A stretch of 64,000 nt of DNA, from assembly GCA_030998015.1 (NCBI GenBank), contig JARWMV010000240.1, positions 496,001-560,000 of the forward strand. Direction: 5' to 3'. Below, in pieces: positions 43,239-56,000 of this stretch. The notes beneath the pieces were generated by a model that worked only from the letters and a program-made list of their open reading frames with translations, did no database searches and was not told the DNA's origin. Position 1 is the stretch's first letter; each line of letters starts with the position of its first letter. The stretch is from Ceratorhiza oryzae-sativae (Eukaryota > Basidiomycota > Agaricomycetes > Cantharellales > Ceratobasidiaceae). A program made the position numbers and the translations under genes.

Positions 43239-45049
43239 ATGAGTGCCAGCCAGAGAGTCACTCGGCCTGGCCCTATTGCGACTGGCTCTTTCAATTGCAG
43301 GGGCAGGTAAACAAATACAATCGCTCCCCCAGCAAGCACACAGATTTTGACAAGGTATTGATAGGTGCAAAAAAATGTGATAAAATTCGACCAGCCTGCA
43401 AACGACACAAGGCTGGCGGATTTCTGTCAAGCATATGACCACCCTCATGCAGGTGCAGATATTAACAACTCGAATTCGCCATGCGCTCCGTTGGGAAGAC
43501 CCGCGACTACCCCGGGTTGTTGTACGGGTTCTGAGATTGTTCGGCAATTATGCGTGTTGATTCCGATTTGTTGTACTTACTCCGATGTTGAATGTGCTTG
43601 CTCGGTGAATGGTTTCAATACACACACTGCGATCGCACTTACAGCGAGTCGAATGGCCCCAGAACCAATTCCCTTTGAGTACTGGCCTTCTCTGCCGCGA
43701 AGCTTACCCCCGTCGTCAAGGAGCATAGGCCAATTAATAACTTACTTTCTGAACCAACGTGAGCCTTCTTCCTGTCGTTTTTTCGGCCAGCTTGTTTAGA
43801 TTCTTCACTATTCCGCAAGTGGGTGTATAGCCGTTTGCAGAGCACCGATGCTGTTCTCTGGGCAAAATATTTGGCATGCCAGATGTTTGAATCTGCCGTA
43901 GATAGTAGCGCCCAGCAAAGAATCGATATGCTCAGCTGCTTGCTTTGGAAGATCGAACTAACTCTGAACCGGCTCATAACTCTTGCTGAGCATCACAGCC
44001 AGCTTCTGGGCATGCTCAAGGCATATGTCATTATATTTATCAACTGCGGCTCTGATTAACACCAGCTTTTTTCGTCAGCTCCTTTTTATGAAAATGATGT
44101 TTTCTGGAGAGAGAAATTCGTATCTGCTACTTCACTCCGCAGCACACCAGCATACCTAGATTTAGCCTTTATGGACTCGTGTTTATGGCCAGACCACACA
44201 AAATTTACATTGGTTTCTCTGGCCCACTTGCTCGGCTCGACTAACTGGGAGCTCTCCTATTTAGTTTTCCTGGACGCTCTGCATTCCATGGCTTACGGTT
44301 TGACCCAAGTTATTGAATACGATATGTCCACCCCGCCATTAAGGCCAGGGTACCTGGCCGAAAGAATGGGTTCACAGGCGTCTCGCTCAACTGTAGTTTG
44401 CTCTCGTTGATATCAGCAAATGCTGCAGCATTCGAATGCCAATTGGACCTGAACCATATTGGCAACCTATCGAACTCCAGATTAAACATTTGAGGCCAAT
44501 TGGCGAAGTGATGTCTGATAATGAGTCGTGTAAGGTTGTCGCAACCATTGCAGCTGATGAAATTTGGCGACACGTTCTGCTGGCCAATCTTTACATGGCG
44601 AGTGGAGCCCCTCGGATATGTTCAATACCAAAATTTAATGACTTTCTACCTAGAGTTTCTGCGGGGTTGAGCCTGATGATAAACGCGTGCAGGAGTCAGT
44701 GGATCAAATCTTCGAGCTCGCTAACTCTGTTGGTTCCGTTCCCTCGCTCGGGGTACAATTCTTACCGCGCTATCTAATTGTAAGAGCATTTGTCATAAAC
44801 CTGAAACCACACTTCTCATTGCCTGCCGTTACAGGGTGGCATATGGGTACGTAGCAAAAAATACCAAAGGATAGCCCATGAGAAACTAGCCAGTATGGCT
44901 TGTAAAGCATATACCTGCTCCACAGGTCCAATTTTGTTCCAGTACTAGATCACCTCTGGCATAGTGCCGGTGATAATGGTCGGCCAACTCGGTGGCACGA
45001 TTATATTCTCTCGAGGCAAGCCATGCTTCCGGCAGTGCTAGTTCCTTAG
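43239..45049 (+). pseudogene. Decayed Zn(2)Cys(6) transcription factor, tandem copy
   Basis: Block by block this matches the gene just upstream. The N-terminus RPGPIATGSFNCRGR then KKCDKIRPACKRHKAGGF has lost several zinc-binding Cys: CLTC became SFNC, QRC became KRH, and the last Cys is missing. The long linker is unrecognisable. Downstream blocks survive in pieces: VLWAKYLACQMFESAVDSS, FTLVSLAHLLGSTNWELSYL, MAYGLTQVIEYD, VVATIAADEIWRHVLLANLYM, RVQESVDQIFELANSV, and finally NFVPVLDHLWH before a stop at 45047-45049. Frame changes and stops lie between them (near 43374, 44408, 44640 and 44935). It starts only 230 bases after its parent, so it is a tandem duplicate that has decayed. Confidence 0.8.
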
Positions 45050-48000
45050 AATGATAGTAGTACCACACCCTGCTTAGGAACTATATCACTAAACATGACT
45101 GTATGCTCAGAGTCTATGAAACCCCTTGTCTCTTTCCTTTGGGGGACTGGACTGTGGGATGTAGTAATACAATCCTGATCGTGAACAAACGACACAAACC
45201 CACGTCGCTAGCACAGGCGTCACATCTGACCACCCTCTCGAGCCCCTCGTAACGTACGCGACCAACCCGCCATACCGACAAACCACATAGCCCAATCTGG
45301 CACACAAGCGTGAATGCACGTGCAATTCAACATCCAGCAATCATTGGGCGCCCCCCTCTCGCACCGTGTCCGCCTTCGCAAAGCGTCGGCTCGTCATCTG
45401 GCGCACCAAAACCGACCTCGATCTCAAAGGAATCGGCTCTCCTTGATCTGAAATCAGGGAGGACCGCGGGCGGGGTCCTGGCGCGCAGTGTCAGGATCCG
45501 TAAAAAGCTCCGGACCACCCGCTTTTCAGCAACAATAGCGATGATTGTCTGTTTTGGAAGTCGAGTGATCAAAAATGGCGGGTGGCACACCGGATGGGTT
45601 CCTCGTCTGTGGTGTTCATATGTGGTGCGGGTGGGCGCTACGTTCTCCGACCTCGGGGTGGCAAATTAAGATGTTGTCTCTTGCGAGTCCGGGTGACAAA
45701 TTCGTGTAGAAAGTCTTGGGGCGGAAGCTTTCGGATATGGCGCGGGTGGCGCTAGCGATTCGGGCACATATATGTCTATACGTCCTTGATTATTACGTCT
45801 TGATAAAATTCAGTTACTATCGATCATCTCGGAGCACAAAAAGTGACATCACATGGGCACGGCGGATGGACGCTCCGGCTGACACATAGGCGTACTCACT
45901 TTACCGAAGCGCCAACGATTCTGATCATCGACACCCCAAGCCTCCTATCACCATACCCTCGCCGCTAGGTCACCGCAATGATGTAGATTACGCCGCGAAT
46001 CCCGGGCAGCTATGTTATTATTCAAATTTATTTCAATCGCTTCCCTACCAGTGAACGTGATACACACCATTTTGACCCTACGTAAATTATTAGCCTTTTC
46101 TATTTGTTCATCGTACTCACACCTCGGCCGCTGCTTTCCGTTCTCCTTTACCACGTATCATAAAAGCTACGTATCAGCCGTAGGTCAAGTCGTCTATTTG
46201 ACATAAAACACAGCCGTCAGCATACGCGAGACCTTTCGATCACATTCTTGCTCCTTGATCCATCCACAACGTAATTAGCACGGAATGCGTTCCGCGCCGA
46301 CGCCATACCCTGCACGCCCATACATGTTTCCAATGCTCAAGCTTGATGGCTTGAACTAGAACCCATCAGTTAAATAGTTATCATGGACGACTCGAAGGGT
46401 ACTCAAGCGAGATAATGTTTACGTCGATCGTTTTCCTGTTTCTAGCAACATTGTTGACAACCACGATCGGCTTTATAATCCATCCTCAGCCGGCACAAAC
46501 CTGCCCCCGACCTATCCTAATCGAGTCAAGAGCCAAAATGACTCCAACCATGTCCAAACTCTCTCCGCCCCTTCCACGCTGAAAGGAATTACCGACCCCG
46601 CATAAACTTGCCGAACTCTTCCTATAACGCACCCCTGGACCTGTTCGCACATGCCCATCCGAGGTAACAGCGGCCCAGGACCATAAAGCCGAGGACCCCA
46701 ATCCATGTCTTTCCTCCCAACACTTCCAAAAGCAACACATGGTTTCGATACTCCCACTCCACCCTCTGATCTCGTTCCGTCCGAAGGAAGGAGGAGAGCA
46801 TCCAAGATGCGGGACGTCGGACCGAGTGCTTGAGAAAACCAGGGTGCTCGAACTCTGTTGCCTTGTCGGTCGAACGGGAAGGATGTACAAGACGTGCGGA
46901 GAGACTTTTGCCAAGGGGCAGCAGCTCGAACCCGGCGTATTGAGCGCAACTTTCCACAGAGAGCGATGACGGAACCAAGCCTAGGAGGACCTTGAGAACG
47001 AGGGAGTCCGAGTTGCGTAGGATCAGACCAAGTTATAATGGGGACATGTCGATCGAAGCTGTCCATAACGCGTTGGGCGCCAGAATTGGCCTAGCCAAGA
47101 CGCGAACGCGCTCCATGTAGATCAGACGCGTGAAGAACAACAAGGGCGTGCGACAATTCAGTCTAGGCCTTCGACGTCATGTCATTCTCGAGTATTGGCA
47201 TCCAAGACGACGCCATTTACAAAACGAGTCACAAGCACATGCGCCGGCCGGACGAAGGTCTATACACAGTCATCGAGGGTGTTTCGTAGGATCACACGCT
47301 CATAAAGGGGGGCAGTAGGATGGATGTAAAGGGGCGTTCGGATCGTGGTTCCTAGGCGAAAAGGGCAGCATAGGGTAGCAACGTAGGGATGTGCTAGCGA
47401 CCCCGATTCCTCGACTGAGCCTATATGGGCATATTTGATCCTAGGACCTGGACTACTGTGAGCAATTTATGAGCGCAAAAGGAAACTGGGGTGAGCTCGA
47501 GAGGAGCCTCCCCCGATCCCCCGAGCAAAGCGGGAAAAAAAAAAAAGCAGGAACCCGGGGGTCTTGCGCAGGCCTAGACACTGGGCAATGTTGGTCCGAC
47601 CGTTCATGTGTGATGCACCTTGGTACCGCGCAATATACACTCACGCGAATCATCTCGGTTGGCGAAGGAGGGTGCGCCTGAGGTCATCCGCTGGTGGTGG
47701 CCGACAGACGGTTCCACTCGTGACCCTCAGGGCTGGATGGGGTGCAGAGGATGAAGGCTCCCGTCCGAGGACCAGGACCTGCCATAGATGGTCTAGTGTG
47801 ATCCGGTCCGGAGCGCTGAGATAGGGGCGGGTAGTCCACGTTGAGCAGTTCATTCCCTAGGAAACGGAAAGCTGATGAGGGACCGTACCCCGAATACGAG
47901 GGACCGAAAGGCCGAGTTGAAAACTTTCATAGAAAGCATAGCCCCTGTCGAGGGCAAGGCTGTATGCAACCTCTGTGTCGCGGGGATAGACTAAGGAAAT

Positions 48001-50374
48001 GCCGTTCGAGGGAGGAAGATACGCTAGAGAAGATGAAGAGCACCGTTGTGCTGATGAAACTCATGCTTCGCGTCGATGGGACGAGACTGATGGGGTCTCG
48101 TGCAAGCACCTGGGCTATTCAGCACGCTTTTCCCGCATTAAACCGAGCGGCATCTTGGTTCCTTTGGGGGGGTGCCACATCAAGCCCGACGCCGCATAGC
48201 AGCACGCTCGCAAAAAATACGCAAATCAAAACCAGGTCAGCTGCAATCAATCAAAACAGAAAAAAGTCTTGCCTTTTTGCCCACTCGCTCATCTTGTGCC
48301 GTGAATATCAATACGGTAGCTCGGATCCCATAATCGTCGAGCCTAATGATCAGTTGGTGGCGGTAGGTGTCACGACTGCACCATGTCGGGAGCTCGTACC
48401 GTGCCCCGGCCCATTCGCCGGTGTCGAGCGTCCGGCGCTGTCCAACTTCCGGGGTCCGCTGGACGATCCCTGTACGAAGGAGCGTGCAGGGCCTGATCCC
48501 AATATCATGGGCTTTTCCTCCCGCTTTTGGCTGCGAGATGCGCGCTCCTTTGTGGGCCCAAGCGGCTCCAAACCTGGACTCACATCCTCCGCCCCGCACG
48601 TGACTTGTCGGTCTCTCGGGGTGGACATGGCTTAATGACAAGGTGCGGAGCGTCAACGTGAAATACGCATATCACAATGCGGTCCAAGCGCTAGACTTTT
48701 GGGGGGGGGGGGCCTTGTCGAACGCTCGTATACATAACCGCGATTCCCGACACACCACCGGTCGCGGAGGTCGAATTTCGTGCGCCTGAAATAGTTCTGG
48801 AACCTTTGTACTGATCAAACGTGTTGTTTGAGCGAGGGCGAGGCCATGGTCGACGCGTGGGGTGCGGAGTGGAATAATAATGAGCGTGCAATTCGCGATG
48901 AGCCAAATCACGTACAAAAGTGGTCGACGATCATTGGATAGTGTCGTGGGGGCTCGGACCCTTGGTTGGATGTGTGTCTTGGGATCGAATGTATCGCGAG
49001 ACTTGACGTACTGGATCAGGTGTCGCGATGAGCAGAGAAACAGACGACACAAAGCGGAGCTGGAGATGGTGTAATGCTGCTCTGCAACTGTCAAATAGCA
49101 GCAGCAACGGTCGACTCTAGCGTAAAGCCAAGTAAGAATGTGGGCTATCGCACACCTGCCTGAGAAATTGCGAGCTGATTTTGGAGTAGTCTAGTTGAAT
49201 AACCGCCGTTGTCGAGTCGCTGGTTGCGAGGCGTATGCACGGTGGGAAGCAATGTACTCGTTTGAGCGGGTCGGTTTGAATTTTGACGATCCGCTCGTCA
49301 TCGCTGATTCGGCCGTTTTGCGCATCCCATCGAGGCGGTCGAGTGGCGTCGTACACGGCTTCTGATGGCTAGAAACTTCTGCAATGTTACTTGGACTAGA
49401 ACCGTTTGCATATACCAACTTGTTCATCTGTAGAGATCCGCCGGTCCGCCATGCCAAGTTGTGGCGTCGCCGAACTTGCAAATCTGTTCGGAGAAAATCG
49501 TGGAAGAGTACGAGCCCCCCTGGGAAGAGGCATGCGCTTTTTGTCGATTTGAAGTTTGAATGGCGCATACGGGTAGTCCAGATTGGGTCTGGTTGTGCAC
49601 AGCCAGCATATAGTGAAACGCGCGTATGTCGAGGATTCGCCGTTGGGTTGAAATGCATCAAGGATGTTATTCGAGAAGGACAAAGCGCATGTATCCGCGT
49701 AGACTAGTGTGCGGTACATCGTGTGCTTGGTAAGTACAAGCAAGGCGCAGTCTAAACATTGGATACCATCAAACCGATGGCGGCCGTATTTGACCATGCG
49801 CCATGCGAACCGCCGGGCCGAATACGGAATAAGGCCAACGCACGCGCTCTGTCCTGGGAAATCCCGCACTTGTTTGAGTGCGTCACGGTTTTAGTTCTTC
49901 GTGGATCGAGCGAGTGGGCTGCTTCGTTTGCGAGGGGGGGTGGCGTGTGACCCTTGGAGGCTAACTGTTCGAGGGGGGGGGGGGGGTGTAAGCAGAGCGC
50001 TATCTGTTCTGCCGTTGGCAATATCGATCGTGTTTAGTGTTTTAGTCTAGAATCGATAATATATGAGAGGACTTGCCGAATCCAATCTCCGCCGGGTCCA
50101 AGTACGGGTTGAAAGGACGGGCGAGACGGGATGGCGTCACCGCTCGAGTCGAAATGAAAGTGGGTGAGACCGATACCTTTCTGCGAGCTGGGCGAGTGAC
50201 TCAGGTACGAGGCACGGTTTCAAACATCTCGCGCCTGGGCGGTCGGAGTGGGAGTGGGGGTGGGTGACGCGCCCTTGGACGGATAGAGTTCTCGGATGGA
50301 CCCATCGCGGCGATGAGGAATGAAACCCCGCCCCGGGGCCGGGGGGCCGTGGGAGGGGGAGAAAGGGAGGAGCG
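45050..50374. other. Gene-poor stretch, no supported gene
   Basis: More than 5 kb without a gene I can support. Open frames at 45310-45669, 46486-47066 (minus), 47841-48635 and 49191-49869 (minus) occur in two or three overlapping frames at once, lack family motifs and show no intron pattern. The stretch has G runs of 12 (48701-48712) and 14 (49973-49986) and a run of A near 47530. It may contain old repeats, but I found no terminal repeats or transposase motif. Confidence 0.45.
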
Positions 50375-50781
50375 AGGATAAATAGGCTCTGAGCTGGGCC
50401 TGTCGTTGGCCAGAGCTCTCGACACAGGTGAGTACGGGGGGCCAAACAGAGCGCGCCGGCTGAGACGCGGGGCAGATCTGAAACGGATGGTGAGCACGGC
50501 ACTGCGTCCGATCTGCCTGGACGGCGAGGTAAGCGCGGTGGCTGGACCGGGGGTGTGTGATTCTGAGTTGCTGATAGGAGACGCGCTACATCCCGTATCA
50601 ACGGCGCAGGGGCGGCCGGGCAGAAGCTGGTGAGTCGCTTTTTGGCGGGGGCGGTGTCCGGGGTGCGTGTGGTGGCGTGTTTGGGGCCCAGTGCGCCGGG
50701 TCCAAACAGCGCGCACACACGGGTCCACAGGCAGCCCATATAACGAGCGCGGTGCTGACGGTCCCAGGCCATCCGCCGACG
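50375..50781 (+). promoter_or_regulatory. Promoter and intron-bearing 5' leader of the HMG-box gene
   Basis: GATAAATAGG at 50375-50384 is TATA-like. Downstream lie three good introns before the ATG: 50428-50475, 50529-50577 and 50630-50730 (an acceptor at 50709 is also possible). An upstream ATG at 50487 would, after splicing, stay open and run past the HMG start in another frame. Confidence 0.5.
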
Positions 50782-53007
50782 ATGCCCCCCACTCGCCCCG
50801 ACCGCTCCGCCCGCCCTGCACAACCCCCGCGCCCGCCCAACGCATGGATCCTGTACCGCTCCGACAAGCTGCGCGAGCTCGCCTCGTCGCAGCCCCCGGG
50901 CCCGCGCAAGCCCCAGGCGGAGATCTCGAAGATCATCTCCCAGCTCTGGTCGTCCGAGGGCCCCGACACCAAGGCCCGCTACGAGGCCCGCGCAGAGGAG
51001 AAAAAGGCCGAGCACGCCGCGCTCTACCCCGACTACAAGTTTGCCCCGATGAAGAAGGAAGACAAGGCTCTCCTCCGCAAGGCCCAGCGCCAGGAGAAGG
51101 AGGAGCTCAAGCTGCTCGAGCGCACCCGCAGGAAGCGCAAGGGCAAGGGCCGCGACGGCGACGGCGACGACGACGACGATGGTGCGTGCCTTCCTTTCTT
51201 CCCTGGGCCCGTGCTGACGTCGGTTGCAGAAGCGCCCCCCCGTCCGTTTGTGTCGGCCTCCGCCCAGCTGCCCTACCCGCTCTCGGCCAACACGACGCCC
51301 ACCCAGCGCGTCCAGCAGCCCCGCTCCGCCCAGAGCTGGTACCCGCCCTCGACGTACGGCCCCCAGCCGCACGACCAGCACTACCAACACGTAAACAACT
51401 CCCCACAGCCACAGTCCCGCATCCCCCCGCCGCCCCTGCCCGCCCACCTCCAGTCCAACGCATACGCTGCCGCCGGCTGGTCCGCCCCCGTCGACCCCAG
51501 CGCAGAGCAGCCGTTTAGCGTCCATGCGTACCGCCAGTCGGACGACCAGGACGAGGATGACACTGCCGCATGGGGAGGCGAAGAAGCCGAGCTCGGCGCT
51601 GAAGAGGCCTGGCACGACCGAACGCGTCGCAACGCCGTCTGGGCCGACGACCAGCCCGAGAGCCAGCCCCAGTACCAGTCGTACGACTATCCCCCGAACG
51701 AGTACCAGCACGAATATGCCCAACAGGTTCGTCACACGTCTTGTCCATAGACCCGGGCTAACATCCCATTCTAGCAACAGGACTGGGTCCAATCCTCTAC
51801 CCCACCGCCTCCAGCCCAGCCCGCGCCTCAGCCCCAGTCGTTGTCGATCATCATCCCTGCCACGCTCAACCCGTCCGATACCGACTCGTACACGTTCAAC
51901 CTCGACTTTGACATGCCGATGGCAGCCTATACCACCGACCCAGATGCACATGTCGCGCTCTCGTTTGCCAACGTCAACCTCGATGAACAACAGAACCCAG
52001 CGCCAGTCGGGACTGGCCTCCTGGGCGATGTGCCTGGGCTCAACGAGTTGCTCACTGCGCCCTTGCCAGACATCGATGTCTCCTTCCCCGATCTTGGAGA
52101 GGGCCACTCGAATGGGTTCGATGTCCTCAGCCAAGACAACCAGGATTGGTGGCAGGCTCTCATGAGCGCCGCGATCCCCAACTCGGTACCCCAGGAACAA
52201 GAGGACCCAGAGCCGTACGGCGTGGCCGGGCCGTCTAGCCCCGAGCGGGCGTTCAAGGGGCAGGATTCCGACGTGATGCTATCGGGCTCAAGGCGACCAG
52301 CACCGGTTCATGCGAATACCATGCCTGTCCAGCCGCCTCTGTCTCAACCTTTGTCCTCGTCTTCGCATCCTCAGCCGTCTTCCATTTCTCATGGTCTTCC
52401 GAGCCCCGAACCGTTTGTCCCTGTCGAGACCTTTGACGACCAGCAGCAGAGGGGTCGGCCGAGGGCGACCTCGAGCGCGTATCCGTATGCTTCGACGTCT
52501 GGGTCCGAGTATGCCCGCCAACAGCAGTACGAGCAGCCATATGTTCCGCCTCAGGAGGAACCAGTGCACCCGTCGCCATTTGCGCTAATTGCGGCTCGTG
52601 CACCTGCTCCGGCTCCGGCTCGACGAGGAGGTTGGGCACCCCCACCTGCTCCTGCCCCGGTTCCTGCACCAAGGAAACATCAACCCGCCCGAGCTCAATT
52701 CCCAAGCCCGTCTGGTGCAGGCGCATTCCCGAGCCCAACAGGCGCAGCAGCGTTCCCGAGCCCATCAGGCGCTATGCCTCACCACCAACAACCCCGCGGT
52801 TTCCCGTACCCGACTCCGACCTCGGCTCCTCCCCCTCGATACCCTCCTCCACCGTTCTTCCCATCCAAGAAGCCGGGTGAAAAGGAAAAGGAAAAGGACA
52901 ATGAGGCGTTTGACTTTTCAGGTTGGGGCAATCAGTATGGTGCCCAGCCTCCTACGCCTGCCGAGGATACGGTCAGGAAGGGATGTATGCCTGCTGTTAC
53001 GAACTAG
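50782..53007 (+). CDS. HMG-box transcription factor
   Basis: The protein carries one sequence-specific (MATA/Ste11-like) HMG box close to the N-terminus: RPPNAWILYRSDKLRELA, then AEISKIISQLWSSEGPDTK, then RYEARAEEKKAEHAALYPDY and KFAPMKKEDK. A basic, Lys/Arg-rich stretch (RTRRKRKGKGRD) and an Asp run follow. The rest is a Pro/Gln/Ser-rich presumed activation region with acidic patches (DDQDEDDTAAWGGEEAELG) and three short AFPSP-type repeats near its end. Introns are a 48-nt in-frame one at about 51181-51228 and one at about 51727-51774. The start at 50782 (MPPTRPDRSARP) is preferred over an in-frame ATG at 50677, which lies inside the leader intron. HMG-box factors of this kind govern mating or development in fungi; the role here is not known. 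Confidence 0.85.
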
Positions 53008-56000
53008 TTTCTTGTGAGCCGCATCTTTGGGTTCGATCTCATCGACTCGAAGCTGACTCGGACTTGCAGATGATCTCTCTCATGGCATTTCTTTCTATCT
53101 CCACGATCTCTGTACATCGACTGGTTCATGTCTTTATGGTTTCCTCTTGTCTTTTATCCAGTTGTAAACGCCTCGGAGCTCACAGTACCCCACGTTGTAT
53201 CCACCACATTGCTTCAGTATCTTATTTCTATCTCCTCACTCTCGTATATTGACTCAAACACCCTCTCGTGCCCTCGTCTCGATCCTTCGTTCATACCGTT
53301 GGACCGTTCATTGCACATGAAAAAATTATTCCAAACGAGTGTTTGCTTGGTTCTTTTTTTGTTATCGTTTATTTTATTCATTACTTGGGTGACCCTAGTT
53401 GTACGTTTTTTTACTCTGCGGTGTTTGAATATACGACTTCAGGAGATGAAATTTTTGGGTGACCATGTTTGGACGACCCAGTCCGAGCTACGTACAGCTG
53501 CGGTTCTGATTGTCATATTACAAGTTTGGAGAGTCATACTATAATGCTCTGCAAAGGCGTGGAGTCTTTTACAACGCCTGCAGGTAGAAGAAGAGTTTCG
53601 TGCTGCGCCGTTTCAGTTCGCTTCACGCGGGAAGGGGAGGTTTCTGGCCTACACGGGTTTCAAGAGTCGCAAGTGCTGCTCTGTTTGAGTGATCGCCGAG
53701 GAACTTCGTGAGACGATCTTCCGGGAAGGGGGAGAGGAGCATAGGGTGGGGATTGTCGGCTTTTAGGATCAGCGGGACCGTGTGCCGTACCCATACCCCT
53801 ATGCGGTACACCCATTCTCTCGAGGCAAACTGTTCCAGTCAGCAGAACAGAGGGGCAAGGGGCAAAGGAAAATAGGCACACTGAATCCTTCCCAGAGCAG
53901 GAATGCTAGTTTGAGTGATTAGAACAAGACTTCCCGCCGTCAGACTGTGATTCGTCGGTCGTTGTCGGCAGTAAAAAAAAAAACAACGTCCAGGGTAAAG
54001 GAGTATAGGAACCACCGCTATAGGGGTAACATACCATGATTGGGGAGTTTAATAGTTGAAGACGTCGCATGTACACACGCGTGCGCTCCTATCAAGCCGC
54101 CTGCGTCTCAACTAATTCGCCTCTCTGAATGAGCATACTATAGTCATTCGATTTTCCGCCGGGTACACGTGCTATACCGCTTTAAGCACCTTCGCCAGTT
54201 TTCGGCGCGGGATCAAAATATGTTTATGACTGAACAGAGGCGGGCGGAAGGGGAAGACGGGTTAGGGGGGGTGCGAGACTCCAATGGAAGATGGCGTAGG
54301 GAATTTGGTATTTTACGAGATGCGCAAGACGGGGAGGACAATGCCCCAGCGCCACAAATATTGTGTTGGTTGATGATGATGGTGATGACCCTCTCTCTCT
54401 AGTGCTTGGGTTTTGGGTGATATAGGGGGGGGGAGCGCGGTCATCTTGTCCTTGATTTGGAAACGAGAAACACGTTGTGCAGCTTGCTCGAGTGATCATC
54501 TTCCGACCTCGGGCGGCTTTTAGGATCAATTTCAGAAACTCCGAGTTTTTTGACCCCTGCTTTCATTCTTTTTTTTCTTTTTACTTTCTACTTGGAACCC
54601 CCGATGTATGTGATGATAGGTCTTTAGATGATTGCGCCGACGACCCCTCGGATGGATTATCTCGATATATGTGAAGGGCGTGATTTGTTGGGCGTATCGT
54701 GTGAATCAGACCGGCTCATTTCCTACACACCATCCTCTCGATCGATTCTGTACATGCGATTGTACTGTATTGTTTCATTTCGCATGCACACCGGCGAGGC
54801 GAGGCGAGGTGAACCCAAATGACGGACAAATGTCCCCTACACGCGCCCACGTGATAGGCATTCGTCCGCATTCGGCGATCCGGGAGTGGAGCATATGCAG
54901 CGCTGAGCGAGGGGACGTACTCCGGGTGTGCCGGAGATAGCATCAGTTTGCCCAACTAGAGGAAAGTTTCCCAGAAGCGGCGACGACCACCGAGGTGGGC
55001 GCGCTTGTCCATTTGTAGGAGGGTGATGGGCTTTGAGCTCGTGTGCATGCGTCACTCTTCCCCCCCCCCTCCCCATCCTTTGCGTTGGAATGGGATGACG
55101 AAAGGCTGCGCTTTGTTTATCGTTTCTTTCTTTCTCTTGCATGTGCGATGAACTCACCCCTGGTGCTTCCTCGAGCCGAGTTTCTCCCTGGTTTCCCCAG
55201 TAGACAGTCGCCTTCTGATGAACCCAACTTCTGTTGGGTGCTTGCCCAATTATACAGCGCGGTTCTGTGTGGACACATATGGTCTTGGTTGTCGTTCTGT
55301 CCAACGATTTTAGGAAGTACGCCCTCGCTGCTCGTATATTGGGCGCTTTTTTCTTTTTCTTTCTGGGATGCTTTCGTACATCCCTATGTGCACCGGGTTC
55401 CCACGATCATTCATTCCCGTGCTTTGCTCAAGCCGATGATGATCTGCTTGATTCGGGCCTATACCTTTCTTCGAGTCGTGCGGCAGACGTTGCCAACACC
55501 GCCGCTCTCGTCAGACCACGGGTTGAAAAATTTTGTGCAGAGTTCCGAGCGACGACCGTGGTGGTCGACCCGGGCATAGAAAGCAAGGGATGTCAACCCT
55601 TTTTCGTACAGGCCTGAAACTGACGTCAGGTCGATCGATGCAAGTTCTCTATTGTGTCGGGATCTGTTTGGGACTAATTGGGCAACCTGCTCATTTAGGA
55701 CCAACCAGGCACAAATAGCTCCAACTTGGACGCACCTAAATACTTGAAATATGCAATTTTTATGATTCTTCGGGAGAGGAGCGTTCCCCACAAGTGTACG
55801 GCCCCCTCCCCACACACAGCCCGCGCAGGCTATCTCACGGAGAATCTTGCTCGCACTACAATAGAACATATGGGTAGGACACCGGCACCACCGGTCCTTG
55901 ACGTCTCATTTTGACTGCGCACGGAATGATCTCCAGGCAACACATCCTCCTGAACCGGGATTGACTCGTCCTCGGGCCAATTCCCGTGTTTTCAAAGCCC

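Noticed and set aside
46486..47066. Three overlapping minus-strand frames of 118-184 residues
   Set aside because: Open in all three frames at once, no motif and no splice pattern; this is base composition, not coding signal.
47841..48635. 264-residue plus-strand frame in the gene-poor stretch
   Set aside because: Mixed composition without any domain, with overlapping frames on both strands over the same bases.
49191..49869. Minus-strand frames of about 156 residues
   Set aside because: Two overlapping frames, odd composition (His/Arg/Ser), no domain and no matching promoter or introns.
50137..52200. 687-residue open frame on the minus strand
   Set aside because: It is exactly antisense to the HMG-box gene, is Arg/Gly/Leu-rich as expected from the complement of GC-rich Pro/Ser/Gln codons, and has no domain.
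55043..55617. Plus-strand frames with hydrophobic stretches
   Set aside because: The hydrophobic parts come from T-rich low-complexity sequence and exist in two overlapping frames; no family resemblance.
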